Shown here piece by piece: positions 1 through 13,804 of a DNA stretch of 64,000 nt. The translations under genes were made by a program, and so were the position numbers. The stretch covers positions 1,784,975-1,848,974 of the forward strand of contig BQUP01000003.1 of the NCBI GenBank assembly GCA_022835595.1, given 5' to 3'. Numbering within the stretch: position 1 is the stretch's first letter; each line of letters begins with the position of its first letter. The DNA comes from Cystobasidium ongulense (Eukaryota > Basidiomycota > Cystobasidiomycetes > Cystobasidiales > Cystobasidiaceae). The notes under the pieces are model-generated. The model worked only from the letters and a program-made list of their open reading frames with translations, was not told the origin of the DNA and made no database searches.

Positions 1-189
1 TGGTGCGCCTTGCAGACTGCATTGTGACATCTCTTGCGCAAACTGTTCGGTGCGGTCTTCGTCGAAGGGACTCCGTTGGGCTTGAAGCAGTTTAGCAAAA
101 TGGTGGCAAAACGCGAGGTTCACGCGCAAATAACCGCCTTGTTGAAACAAGCACTACTTTCCGTACAGAATTCGCATATAGAGTCATAA
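1..189 (+). CDS. possible 3' terminal exon of a gene entering from the left (unrecognised)
   Basis: One frame stays open from about base 30 to a TAA at 187–189. Its ending reads LRKLFGAVFVEGTPLGLKQF, followed by a helical, basic tail ending NSHIES. The composition looks coding, and its stop lies 7 bases from the end of the convergent FAB1 gene, the tight tail-to-tail packing common in compact fungal genomes. No family is recognised. The upstream part, including any splice acceptor, lies outside the window. It could instead be FAB1 3' UTR that is open by chance. Confidence 0.25.
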
Positions 190-195
190 TGGTAG

Positions 196-3100
196 CTACA
201 GAGGGCAATGCAATGCTGGTACTTCGTCGTCTCCTGGCGATTTACTGAACTTCTCCGGGCTTGCAATAACATATTCGTCAAGCGCTTTCTGAAACCGCGC
301 TGCATATTCGTCCGGGGGTATAATGGTCCGCTCGGCTTGTAATACACGCTTGCTGTTAGACTCGATGGCTTTGGCAAGGTTGAATATCCCAAGTGTGTCG
401 ATGAGCCCAATTGTTAGGGTATGATTTTTATCGTCTACTCCGACCAAGGCGGAATAGTCCATAACGCTGTTCAAACACCAACTTAGCATTCGAAGCGTGA
501 CCTGAATATCGGTTGAAAATATACATACTTGTTTTGCTGTAAGAACTCGGTGTCTGCTGCGATAGCTTCCCGCAATATACTGCAAAAGATGGTAAGTTTG
601 AGAGTTTCCGGATTATCAGGGATTTAGACCTACGTCTTGTGATGAGCGTGTACTAGCAGCCGAGTTTGGAAGTTTTCGACCCAGTCGGCGTCCCAAAGCG
701 TCTGACCTTCGCCTTTTGCTCGTGCTACCCGTGTTGATATGCCTTTCAGATCGAATTTCGTCGTGACTTGCTGGTCGAAGAAGAGATGCTGTAAAGGCTT
801 TCAAGTCAGCAGAGCGGTCAATACATTTTGTGTACGAACTGTTTACCTCCATAACCACAAAATCCACTTTCTGCTTCTCGCCAGTCTTCAAATTTTTGAT
901 TTTGCAAGTATACATGCCGAAGATCTGAACTCGAAACCTCAGTCTCTTGGTTCGTATAATTCGGGCATCGATATCTCACCTTAGTAAGTAGACTAGGTCT
1001 GTTTGAGTTCATGAGGTAGCTCAAGTAATTAGGAGCGAAAGTCAACATTGCATCGACCTCTGAAACGTTCCAGCTGGTACGCTGGTGAGACACTGGTCGT
1101 AAGCGACTGTACCAGCAAGATCAGTTTGCAAAGCTTACCATCTCCTTTAGAACAAGTCGTTCATCCTCGGTAAGCCAGAAACCTGCGCTCGTTTTCCCTC
1201 CGGAAAATTGTAAAGCATGTGACCTTTCAAGTGATTTGATGTACCTTTGTGCAGGAGCCATAGTCAGTTGACAGTGACAAATGAAAGAATTGATCCTTCT
1301 CACAGTGACTCAGGAAGACCGCAAGCTTTGCGCAGATCTAGAAAACAAGATCAGACATTGAGGATGTCCTCAAGATGGAGTGACCTACCAGCGAACTGTT
1401 GGGCATAATATACGATACAGCTCATCTTCTTGTGCTCGTGGCGGAAAGTGAGCTTGATGTGCGGTCCGGCAGCGGTGCCCCCTGCAGGTGACGGGATATG
1501 CGGCTCGAGGTGATTGATTCGCAATCCGCGATTGAGGAAGCCACTGATAGTGCTGAATGCGGATCCCTTCGCAACGACTGGATTTTGAGGTCCAGGCTGT
1601 CGCGGCGATCCTCCCACTACATCCGGTGTTGGGCTTTCTTGACCACGTAAAGTGTCATTGGAGGTTTCAGAGCTATGACTGGATATTGACGCTACCGAGC
1701 CAATTGTTGAAACAGATCGCACCGACTCGGCCCGACCATGCTGTACGCTAATATCGAGAGCATCCAAAGATGTGGCCACTGACGGGTCTGATACTGCATT
1801 GGTGGCTGCCGCTTCTGACACATGTCTTCGGTTGACCAGAGCCGATATCAAGGAAGGGACCGCAGGGCTCTTGTGTGGACCAAGCGGAGCTGGCTTAGCT
1901 ACAGAGGCTTTTGTAGCAGACAAAAGCGCTTCCTAAAATCCGAACAATCAGAGACTGGCAGACACATCTTCGAAGGGAAAAGACATACAAGAACTTTGTC
2001 GTCTTCCTCTATTTTACTCGGTGTGCGTAGGTCGGGCGCTGGTGATGATTGCCTAGATGACCTGCTTCCATCGTTGAGGTTAAAAGTGTCTTGTAGCCTG
2101 GCCCGAGGCGTGGTAGCCTTCAACGACAGGATCGAGCCTGTAGGTTTGATGGTCTTCTTGAATTTAGCTGATAACTCCCAATCTGGCTGCTTCCTCTTTC
2201 GTTGCTTGTTGTCTTCCGCAGACAGGTCAGTCGGAGTGGTGACTCGAGTGATGCTGGCAGACGAGGCTTGTGCAGTGGCCAAAGAGCCGTTGACGGCAGC
2301 TGGGGTATCGACGTTTGCACCTTCCGTGTTTGGTGGACTTGGCAATTGAGTAGCTGCGAATACAGTATGATACTGCTCGGCGCTCAGTGTATAGGCACTG
2401 TAGCAAGAGGTCACTACCCAATACACGAACACAGGATACTGCGATTTGACTCACATAAAAGATGACAATTCCGTTTCGCGAAGGAGGACATGATTGTTGG
2501 CTGGTACCACGTGTGTGTCTTCCTGCTCGAAATATATCGGTTTGTGCAGCTTAAGATCAGGGATGTTGCTGGCGGCGAGCACCTGTTTCGACTCGGCTAA
2601 GCTGTCAAATTTCGCGCCGTATTTCTGGCAGGCCTGAATCAAGCCTTGTCGAATGTCGTTGATATCCTTGATGCTGGCGGTGTCAGTCGCATGAAGAAGC
2701 TCTTCTTCAGCTCCATCCAAGTCTGTGATATCGATTTGTCCCAGCAGGCCTTCTATCTCTGACTTAGCTTCTTCGGCTGTGTCAGAGAAAGGGTTCGACA
2801 ACTTTGATCGAGTTTCTCTGATTGAAGAGAAGAATGCCCTGATTTCCTCTTTTAATGATGTTTTGCTGATCTCGAGGCTATAATGCCGATGGACCCGTTC
2901 GTTGGGCTCTTGTGATCCAGAGGTATCGACTGAAGTAGGCCCTCTGAGTGTGTATAGACTGAGACCAGAAGGTAAGTCAGCAAGGCGCTAAGTCAATCGC
3001 AACAAGTACGCTTACTTGACAGCCTCCTTCTTGATCCGAATTTCGGTTCCGTTTCGCAGGAAGGTCCTAACCAGGCTGAACGGATCTTCGGCATGTGAAC

Positions 3101-5876
3101 AGAACTCCTCCTTCGGCAAATGGAAGGCAGAATCATACAGAAGCAACTCGACGTATTTGCTATAAACCGTATATTAGCATTTCAGGGCAAGTATGGAAAT
3201 TATCACACTCGAGCTCACCCAAAAGATATGGCCAGTGAGGCGTCTGACATGGTGACAGTCTCGCTTCTCTTGCCACAGAGCGAGCAGACAATCCAATGAA
3301 GCATATTTTCGGGTACTGAAGACGCGAGCAAGCTTTGTTTCAGACTGAAAGAGATTTTCTGGTCCATGTGAATAAGCGAGAACGCATGCTCCCTCCAGGC
3401 CTTCCCGCATTCTGCAGTACAAGAGGAGGTCTCTATACTTGAAAGAGTAGCGCAGAAGTCTGACAAAGAGACGTCTCCGATGTTGATAGTTGATGCAGAT
3501 GGCGGACTTGGTGACAGCATCCAAGGATTTCTCGTGTTTTCATAGTCGTAGTAGACCAGTTTACGCCAAAGTGGTGGTTGACACAGGCTGCTTGGTGCTT
3601 TGGAATCCGGAACCAGCTTCTCGAACAAGCAGGGAATACTTTGATGTCGCATTGTGCCATCCTGACAGTATGAAGTATGATACCCATATGATCAGCGGTG
3701 CACTACTCTTGCGCGGGAAAGCAATACTCACAAGTGAATTATTGCCTGTCATGAGAGAGGCCAGTCCAGCACGTGTATCAACGCTGATCTTTGTAGACGG
3801 CGTGACTGACGGGGCACTGGATCCTACTTCTGACGAAAGCAGAGCAGGGACTGACGACGACATAGGTAGACCATCGGATGATACAGGCGACATAGCCTGC
3901 GACATGACGCCGGCATACGAATGTATTCGTCCTAGCAATGGTCGACCTGGTATTCTAGTAAGTTCCGTAGATTGTTGTTGCTGCTCTTGTTCCCGAAGAG
4001 CTTGCAGTAACGAAGGGGGTGGGAACCGAACATCCGGACTGACACTCAAGATAGCTTTCTGCATTCTTTCGATTACTCTTTTGAATCTTTCGTTCGGCCG
4101 CCGAATGTCTTCTGCTTTTAGGACGGCACTTTCGAGAGCCTCGTCTGGCAAGTCAGGTGGGTCTGGTGCTTTCGATAGAGTTGGCGATGCTGGTGCTGTC
4201 AGTATCTCTCCAGCCTGTTCTTCCTCAGTACGGGCCATATTGACGACGACTCTCTTATCGGGAGCAACGAGCTCCCATTCGTCCACTGTTCCGAAAGCCC
4301 CAGGCATACCAAGCGGTTCTTCTATCGGAGATAGCGGGTACGTATTGCTCCTTGAAACGTCGTCAGACTTGCGACTTATGGATCGCGTCCGATGCATCTT
4401 TAATCTGCCTGCTAGACGTTTCTTGAGCTTATTCACCGGTTCAGTGGGAGTACGATCTCGGAATAGAAGGCTGACTAGGTTGGAGCGAGACCATTTCTTA
4501 TTATGTGACTTTGTTGCTGGTGTCATTTCATCGCTTGAATTGCTGGTGATAGGCGAGAGAATGGCGGAATCTTCTTGTGGCGGTGGGCTTAGCGCCTCGA
4601 GTTCAGGAGAGGCCGGATGTGAGGGTCCAGCATGTATCGTAGAATCTGAAGCTTCTCTCTGTACACTTGGTTTCTCTTGTATTTCTTCCTTTTCTGGCAA
4701 AGGCGGAGGCCGTGGACAACCACTATCGCGCAGCAAGTGCGTCTCAAGCTTCAAATGACAAGCAGCGTAGACTAACAATGCGAGTATCTTCTCAATCCTG
4801 TTCCATTCTCGCTCGGGCGCTTTGAGGTGTATCGTGCCTATTCAAGCCAGTTGATCAGCTACCGTTGAGAGAACTCTATGTGCTATAGAAAAGCCGGAAC
4901 TCACCTCCAATATACTGCCACACTTCCTCATTAATGATATACTTTTCCGATGCTTCTTGCTCTTCGTCATCATTCTGAAACAAAGGTGCACCAGAATAGA
5001 CGTTCGCCTCGAAAGCAAGTCGTCTTGTACTGCCAACGTCCTCCGAAACGCATATAAGGAACTTTGTCAACTTTGGCAGTCCATCTGGTAGATGCAACTT
5101 TCCCTCTTGTTCGGTACTAGTAGGAGGGGTATGTTGTCCTGCAAGCTCTTCCAGGAGAATATGCCTAGCAGTTTCTTCCAAATCAAGCTGCTCGGCTGAC
5201 TCTTGTTTCTTTTGCGCCTTTTCATCGTTCGCTTTGTTCGCATCTTCTTCAGCAGAACGTTTGTGTTCGTCTTTCTTATCCTTCTTGTTGGATTGATTAG
5301 ATTTACTATCTTGACAAGCTTTAACTTCAGCACGAGCGATTTGAAGTTGTAATACCGCTTTTGCAAGAGCCCGTTTGGTACGTATTAATTGCTGTATGAC
5401 TTGATCATTTATCATTGAGAGTATCTCGCTGGGTAACGGAGCGAGAAGACCCTGTTTTGTAGCGCGTCAGTCAGGTCATTGAAAGCAAGCATTAGCTATG
5501 CACTCTTGCATTGACACGGGTGAACATGCAGTGCATGACGATAACTGACCTCCCAAGACCTATCTTGCAGTCCTACATTTTCAACACTCTGTTTGATGAG
5601 CGTATGAAGGTGTGTCGTGGACGCAGTATCGAGTTCGAGATCCGACGCAGGCTTCGGTGGCGCTACGAGCACTTCTCTTGGAACTCCATCTTGATGTACT
5701 ATGTTATCCACTTTACCAGCTGACTTGGCAGCAGCTTCTTGCGCACTCACTTGCCTAGAGCGAGACTGTTGCATCACGTCGTTTGCTGTCTCGTTCGTCC
5801 CCTCGTCTGGCAAGACCTGATGCGACCTCATGCTCCGCAGAGACGAGAACTCGAGCTCGTTCACGCCTGCGTCCAT
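196..5876 (-). CDS. FAB1: FAB1-type 1-phosphatidylinositol-3-phosphate 5-kinase, short form without visible FYVE domain
   Basis: Phosphorylates PI3P to PI(3,5)P2 on vacuolar/endosomal membranes. The multi-exon gene starts at the ATG ending at 5876 (MDAGVNELEF). The catalytic PIPK domain is clear: HIKLTFRHEHKKMSCIVYYA (near 1400), the glycine-rich loop and lysine GGKTSAGFWLTEDERLVLKE (near 1180), FAPNYLSYL (1040), FDLKG (740), then NSVMDYSALVGVDDK and IGLIDTLG (400–480). Upstream, CSLCGKRSETVTMSD...SFGKYVELLLYDS (3000–3270) matches the Cys-containing segment between the chaperonin-like and kinase domains. LLVYAACHLKLETHLLRDSG (near 4760) matches the end of the Fab1 chaperonin-like domain. Large Ser/Pro/Glu linkers separate the blocks (3700–4700, 5150–5300). 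No FYVE zinc-finger pattern is seen, and most of the chaperonin-like domain is unrecognisable. Family assignment is firm; the exact exons and N-terminus are less so. Confidence 0.85.
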
Positions 5877-6316
5877 GACGAGCGGCTATAGTGCGTGTCT
5901 ATATGGGCTATAAGCTGCGCATGATAGTTCGAATTGTCTTACATGCTCGCCGGTTGCTCGCAGTTGGTGATCCGCCAACGTCGATCATATTCGTCCGTGT
6001 CGCGTAGCATCAGGGACAGGCGTCGAATAGCACATACATGCGAAGACAATTTCAAGAGCTCTCTAATGTATGCATGCTATGCTACAAGACGGCACAAATA
6101 GATAGGCAGAAAGGCGACAATTGAGACTCAGCCCTGTAAATGCTTTTACTCTGAAATAAGGGTACTATGACTACCTCTAGAACTAAACTGCTTCATGATG
6201 TTTTCGAACCATCGTCGAGATTTCCCACTTCCACTTCTTCTTCCAGTTTCTCTCATCTAGAGATTTAGTGATTACTGCACCACTGAGGGAGAAGCTATGG
6301 GTCGCTCCCTCTCTCT
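5877..6316. other. intergenic, FAB1 upstream region
   Basis: Non-coding stretch between the FAB1 start (minus) and the stop of the next minus-strand gene. It should hold the FAB1 promoter. I looked on the minus strand for a missing FYVE-coding exon (an R-K-H-H-C-R-type pattern) and found none. Confidence 0.5.
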
Positions 6317-8642
6317 CTAATCAAGAAGGATCCTCTCGACACCAGAAGGAAGGGTCATACTTTCACTTCCATTGATACCCCAATACCCATGAGCAAGCAA
6401 CTCATCCTTGTCTTCCGAACTAGCTGATTTGTCATTCTTATTGATTGCTTGAAAAGTTGTTTTCAGGGTGTACTTGTTCCAGATCACTATACTATTTTCC
6501 TGCATTTCAAAGATGTCTATAGAAGCATAGGTTAGGGTACCAAAAGGACTTGTCTTAGTACATCGTACGACGGTTAGATTTTTCGGAGAGGCAGGAAGCA
6601 GCTTACCGTCTACTTCTATACCATTTTGGGGCATCTTGAACCATCTTCGAGAGTAGAAGGGAATAAGCGAGAGAATATACACAGTCTGGCGAATATAACC
6701 AACTCACTTTCTCCTTTTTATCTCTTGAAAGTGAATGAAGAGCTTCTCTTCGATACCAAAGTAAGACTCTCTTTTCTGAGCACGGGGTCTCTGTAAAAGT
6801 GGGGGATACGAGCATTCAGTATATTAAATCTATAATAACCAGTTACAAGAAACGAAAGGTAAGAGAGAAATAGAGACGACATACTGATCTCATATCGAAG
6901 TATTCTAATAGCTGACCATTGTAATTCATCAAAGCTGTTTTTGGATAGAGAATGGATCAGCATGGTCCATATTGAAAGAAGGACAAGTGTAAAAAGTAAG
7001 GGGAAAAGCGTACTGCTCGAATGCCAATAACTTTCCCTCATTACGGTACATCTTGTTTCTTCTTGAATACACCACGGCCAGAGAGGTTTGTCGTAGATAT
7101 AATCGCCTTCTCCGAGCTATGCCATGTGAAAAACCGACGGAGTGAACAAATTTTTCGTTTAATCAGCTACAAGATTCACGAGTATACATTATATGAAGGG
7201 AAAAATGAGTGAAAGCTCACCTCTTTTACTGGAACAGCCCATTTTTCAGGATCAAACTTATTTACCATAGCAAAGGCAGGATCCGCTTTAGGAGTGAATT
7301 TCTCATCTAATAAAATGCTTACATCCCTTCTTCTCATATCATTAGGAACATAAAAATGTCTTTTTCCATTAGATACTATTTTATTAACGCCAAATTTATC
7401 AGCACCTAAAATTCTAGGTATTAATAACCAATTAATATCATTTTTAAGAGTATTACTATATAAAACGCTATAATGAAACTCATCTAATGGTCCATGTGCT
7501 AATGTTGGTAATGATTCAGGGCTTGATAATGGTGGATATTTCATCCATATTCGATTTAGTTTTGGTGATAATTTAAAGGCTGTGAATTGACCTCGAAGGT
7601 AGATATTGCCCACGTCCCACTCTGAAATTGTAGCAACGTCGAAATTGTCTATGACTTGCCAAGGCCAGATTTCTTTGAAATTTCCTACGAGTTGGTCGGC
7701 GTCTGTCGAGTCAAGTATCATGCGAGACGACATGACACCATCAGTCATTATTTTGCTCTTTGACAAACAGGTCGGATTCGACGATTCCAACTCACCCGCC
7801 CAAGCCCACCATTTCGTCTTTACCCATTTCTTATAAATCATACCACGCAGAGGTTTAAATTCACAATGAATAGGATCTAGACGTGTTTCTAAATGTTTAT
7901 CTACTGCTTGTATTTGTTCTTCTGTGCATTCCCAAGTTTCACATAGGTAATCTGCAATCATTCGTTTATCTTCTTTGTCGGTGATGCAGATTGTTCTGTC
8001 CATATTGTTAGTGTGGGTCTATTATCTAGCAGGATAGAGTGAGAGAGGGAGAACCTACTGAATGTTGGTCGCGTTTTCTGTATATCTCGATACATCGAGA
8101 CATTTATCCCCCTTCCGCATGACGTTAATCCATAGTAGATCCACAGCATCGGCATTACGAGCTGCAGAGGTAAAGAATGAGGGGAGGTAGGGAGCTTCGT
8201 AGTCATCGTCCCTGCGCATTCACTCCAGTTAGCTGATACTTTTTGATGCGCCGATCAGTCAAAGTTGACGCGTTCAGAGCACTCACCACATTGCAATCAG
8301 AGTGATCCTCTGGTCTGACGGCGGCGGCTGAGCGACGCCGAACACTCTCGAGAGACCATTCCCAGTCGATGCAGACCATGATCCGAGGGCGAGCTGGTCG
8401 GATATGGGCTTGACGACCTGCTTTGGGACGGACACTCCATTCTGATGGAGTAGGGTGACGAGCACGAAGAGGGCAGCAGCTGCGAAGACGAGGACACGGC
8501 GAGATGGTCGCTGGGAGAGATAGAAGGACGGTGGTATGGCTGAGAGCGCAGGTGAGGTCTTGGATGCGCCCATCGTTGGACTGCCAGGCATTGACGGCGC
8601 CAGTTCGACGCGTGAATGGATGCTCGAGTGACGGCGCGACAT
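6317..8642 (-). CDS. type II membrane protein with glycosyltransferase-like DxD motif (DUF6625-like, tentative)
   Basis: The N-terminal exon (8642–8287) encodes a basic Ser-rich cytosolic tail and one membrane segment (VLVFAAAALFVLVTLL), a Golgi-type type II anchor. Later exons read in phase at 8211–8059, 7995–7796, 7702–7221 and 7116–7045. They give YLPSFFTSAARNADAVDLLW, KCLDVSRYTENA, then HCEFKPLRG and, exactly across an intron, WWAWADADQLVGNF. An EFKPLRG...WAW-D-D...GNF order is what I recall from a fungal family labelled DUF6625 and thought to be glycosyltransferase-like; the label is from memory. LRGQFTAFK, YDKPLWPWC and C-terminal LPSGVERILLD follow. The last exons (6317–7000) are AT-rich and their borders uncertain. 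Likely a lumenal transferase acting on glycans; the substrate is unknown. Confidence 0.6.
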
Positions 8643-9241
8643 TGCGAGCCAGCGAGGCGAGCGGTGAGCTCGTCGATGCTATCTATGTATGGTCTGGTGT
8701 CCAGCTACTCCGTCAGTCAAGTCAGTGCGAGGAGAAGGGATCGTCAGGCCAACTGCTGTCTGTGTTTGCGTTGCTTTGCTCTGGTCCTCGTTTTCATGTC
8801 ATGATGGTGCAGCTTCCCTGCATTGTCTGTCTCTCAAGCTGGCGGCCCTGATGCGCGTGCGACAGGCGGCAGATGCGGACGGACGGGAGGGAGTGATGGT
8901 GTGCATTGCTAGTCGAGAGGATGAGGCGTATGGCTGGACTGGACCATGCAGCCAGAGTGCAAGCCTCCATGCGTTGGAGAAGAGAGAGCGCTGGATGCAA
9001 GAGACTGGTGTGGCTGGTGGACGGAAGCTCGATCACCACGGTGACTGGGCAATCCTGCGATAGCCTATCTAGTATACTTGCAGTATCACCACGATGCCAT
9101 ACACACTCCCTCCCAGCTACTTGTGCACTGCAATGGACTCGCTCTTGATCTGACAGGCGGCGGACTTGGTTTGCCACAATCACGTGGACAGCCACCCACT
9201 CCATCCATGCAATCAATCAAGCAAGCACTTGTCACCCATCT

Positions 9242-9276
<35 letters not shown>

Positions 9277-9296
9277 ATCCAACATACTCCACCACA
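8643..9296. promoter_or_regulatory. divergent promoter region between the membrane protein and P5CDH genes
   Basis: About 650 bases separate the two divergent ATGs. Apart from the CT tract next to the P5CDH start, I see no gene or recognisable site. Reading frames here are scattered, short and without family resemblance. Confidence 0.5.
9243..9272 (+). repeat. (CT)15 dinucleotide tract in the P5CDH leader
   Basis: An uninterrupted CT repeat of about 15 units ends 24 bases before the P5CDH ATG at 9297. Pyrimidine-rich tracts just upstream of starts are common in fungal core promoters and 5' UTRs, so a role in transcription start or leader function is possible but unproven. Confidence 0.9.
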
Positions 9297-11859
<2,563 letters not shown>

Positions 11860-12394
11860 GGAGGAAGACTGCCAGGCACGTCTGTTACCGTAAAGCAGTA
11901 GGAAACACAATCATAGTAACCCATAGGAAGGTACACACTCGTCAGATATCGTAACATAGAACATCAAGCTAAAATAAAATTTGCTATTCGATGGTATTTC
12001 GCTTTTTTCAACTAAGCTAACACCTTTTTCAACCATATCATGTGTGGATCCGATCTCCATCTCGCTGATGCATACTCGACCTCTAGCTGGCGCGCAGTTA
12101 CAGTTAGGGCGGTACTCGTCAAACTGGCATGTCAGTGCAGCGTACATTTGCGATGTGTGTCAGTACCAGATGATGCGTCAGTCAAAGATGGTGCGTCCAT
12201 ACAAGATAATGTGTCAGTGCAAGATGATGTGTCCGTACAAGATGATGTGTCAGTACAGTAAGTCAGGTACGGCATGTCATATCATGCAAGACCACAAGCA
12301 TCCACCTCTTCGCGAACAAGGTACTCCCTGCATGCAAACGTATGCTGCTCTTGTCTCCTCAAACACTCCCCCTCTCCAGATTTAGTGCAGTACC
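11860..12394. other. intergenic region upstream of orphan gene A
   Basis: Contains the 18-bp minisatellite at 12159–12257 and presumably the promoter of the orphan gene starting at 12395. The frame running through the repeat encodes a VQDDVS-like pattern but has no other gene-like property, so I treat it as non-coding. Confidence 0.5.
12159..12257 (+). repeat. 18-bp minisatellite, about 5.5 units, upstream of orphan gene A
   Basis: Successive 18-base units begin at 12159, 12177, 12195, 12213 and 12231, with a partial sixth at 12249. The unit is close to GTCAGTACAAGATGATGT with a few substitutions per copy. The final partial unit contains GTCAGTACAGTA, which recurs exactly at 16560–16571 upstream of paralogue B. 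Confidence 0.85.
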
Positions 12395-13556
12395 ATGAGC
12401 AACGCCGCAAGACCGCCAGATGCAGGCCTGCGTCTGTGCATTGGTCGCCACGTAGTACAAGACAATGTAAGTATAGTTTGCATCGCCGAAACCACGTGCG
12501 AGCTAAGATGGCCTGTGACTTCGACACGGCCAGCCTGATCTTCGGCCTAGAATAGAAGCAGGACCGGATGATAGCGAGCTTAAATATATAGTGTCTCCGC
12601 CGCCCTTTCTTTGTGACCCAGAATGGCGACGCTATTATGTGTTGGAAGGAGCTGCGCAGAACCACTGTGAGCAAGCGTAAGTTTTGCAATTTTAGGTCGG
12701 AACAACAAACCTTCAACCAAGCTGATAGATTGGTCCATGCCAACTCTGTCAAAATCCTTTCGTACAATGCTTTAACCGTCCTATCCCACCCGAATGCTCT
12801 GCTCTTTGAACGTGGCTCTGCGTCAAAATCCTCAGTCGTGGCATGGCTCTTCAGCTCTATCGTTGCGACTACCTAAGGTTCGACGACACGGTTTTTGCTT
12901 ATCGTAGAGATCTCAAGAACCCGTGGAATTGGTTACGTGCACATTGGACCGCTACAGAGATACATCTATCGAGCACAAGCCGTAGATATGCTTTTGTGCG
13001 ACTTTTGTGCCCCTTCATTCCTGCTCTGTCCGAGTGCTATGCAGCCGCGACCGAGCCTGTCTCAGAGAGCACGCTGTTCTCAGAGTACGGTGAGACAAGC
13101 GAGCAGCAATCAGACTTGGAAAATCTTTACCGCCTACAGGATTCTGAAGACAAACTTACAACGGTTGACAATGCTTTGAACGCGATTTGGGCCTTTGCTG
13201 AGTCGAAGGAGCTCGGTTTACGGGAAGTCGGAAATGAAAACCAATGTCCGTTTGGGATATTGATGAATCACTTGGCAACATTTCGTCGCGCAATGGTGAA
13301 ATTCAACTCGCCTGTAAATCAAAGTGAATTTCCGGATGCGAATCCCAGTGATATCAAGGGTCAAGCCTCTGCTGAGATGAAGCAAGTTATAGCCGAGGCA
13401 CGAAATGTCATAGACAAGCTTATGCAAACTTCAAAGCAAGACTTTTGGGCACAGTGGCCTACCCCTACTCGAGCGGAAGTCGTAGCCGTAGCGGCGCGAA
13501 AACTCGGTGTTGCTCCAGGAGAAGGGCGTCCATGCGACATCTGCCTTTGGCTGTAG
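12395..13556 (+). CDS. orphan-family protein A (unknown function, CxxC tail)
   Basis: No known family is recognised. The model has three exons, 12395–12466, 12534–12676 and 12836–13556, all with GT–AG ends and consistent phases, giving about 311 residues. It is supported by paralogue B at 16727–18084: exon 2 is 143 bases in both, and the junctions fall at the same protein positions. Shared blocks, with this copy's sequence, are LCDPEWRRYYVLEG (exon 2), ALQLYRCDY at the start of exon 3, YAFVRLLCP, DLENLYRL, AIWAFAESKELGLRE, ILMNHLATFRRAMVKFNSP, FWAQWPTPTRAE and a C-terminal PCDIC. No signal peptide or membrane segment is seen; the protein looks helical and probably intracellular. The C-terminal CxxC could bind metal or act in redox chemistry, but that is only a guess. 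Confidence 0.65.
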
Positions 13557-13804
13557 TGGTAAAACATCATAGACTACACGCCTAAAGGAGATACACACTG
13601 TACTGTGAAATCTAGAATGCGAGTTAGTACGTAAGATGGCGTCTTGAAGACGTTAGATTGCAGATGTAATGTATAAGAGCTTGGCCACTTGTGCAATTCG
13701 CAATCCTGATTTGCCCGTTCTGCGTCCGCGGTCGCTGAATAGCTTCACATCTGCTCTTGATTATCATCAAAGATTTATGGACTAATGAAGTCACTGTAGC
13801 GCAG

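Noticed and set aside
3490-4758. Long plus-strand open frame of 422 codons
   Set aside because: It lies antisense to the Ser/Pro/Glu-rich linker of FAB1, where low-complexity coding readily leaves the opposite strand open. The protein is Ser/Arg-rich with no family resemblance.
8794-9216. Open frames on both strands between 8.7 and 9.5 kb
   Set aside because: Overlapping frames on both strands, none with family resemblance or splice partners. The region is the shared promoter of two well-supported divergent genes.
12040-12261. Small gene encoding VQDDVS repeats
   Set aside because: The repeat is a DNA minisatellite; the frame has no conserved part outside it and no counterpart upstream of paralogue B.
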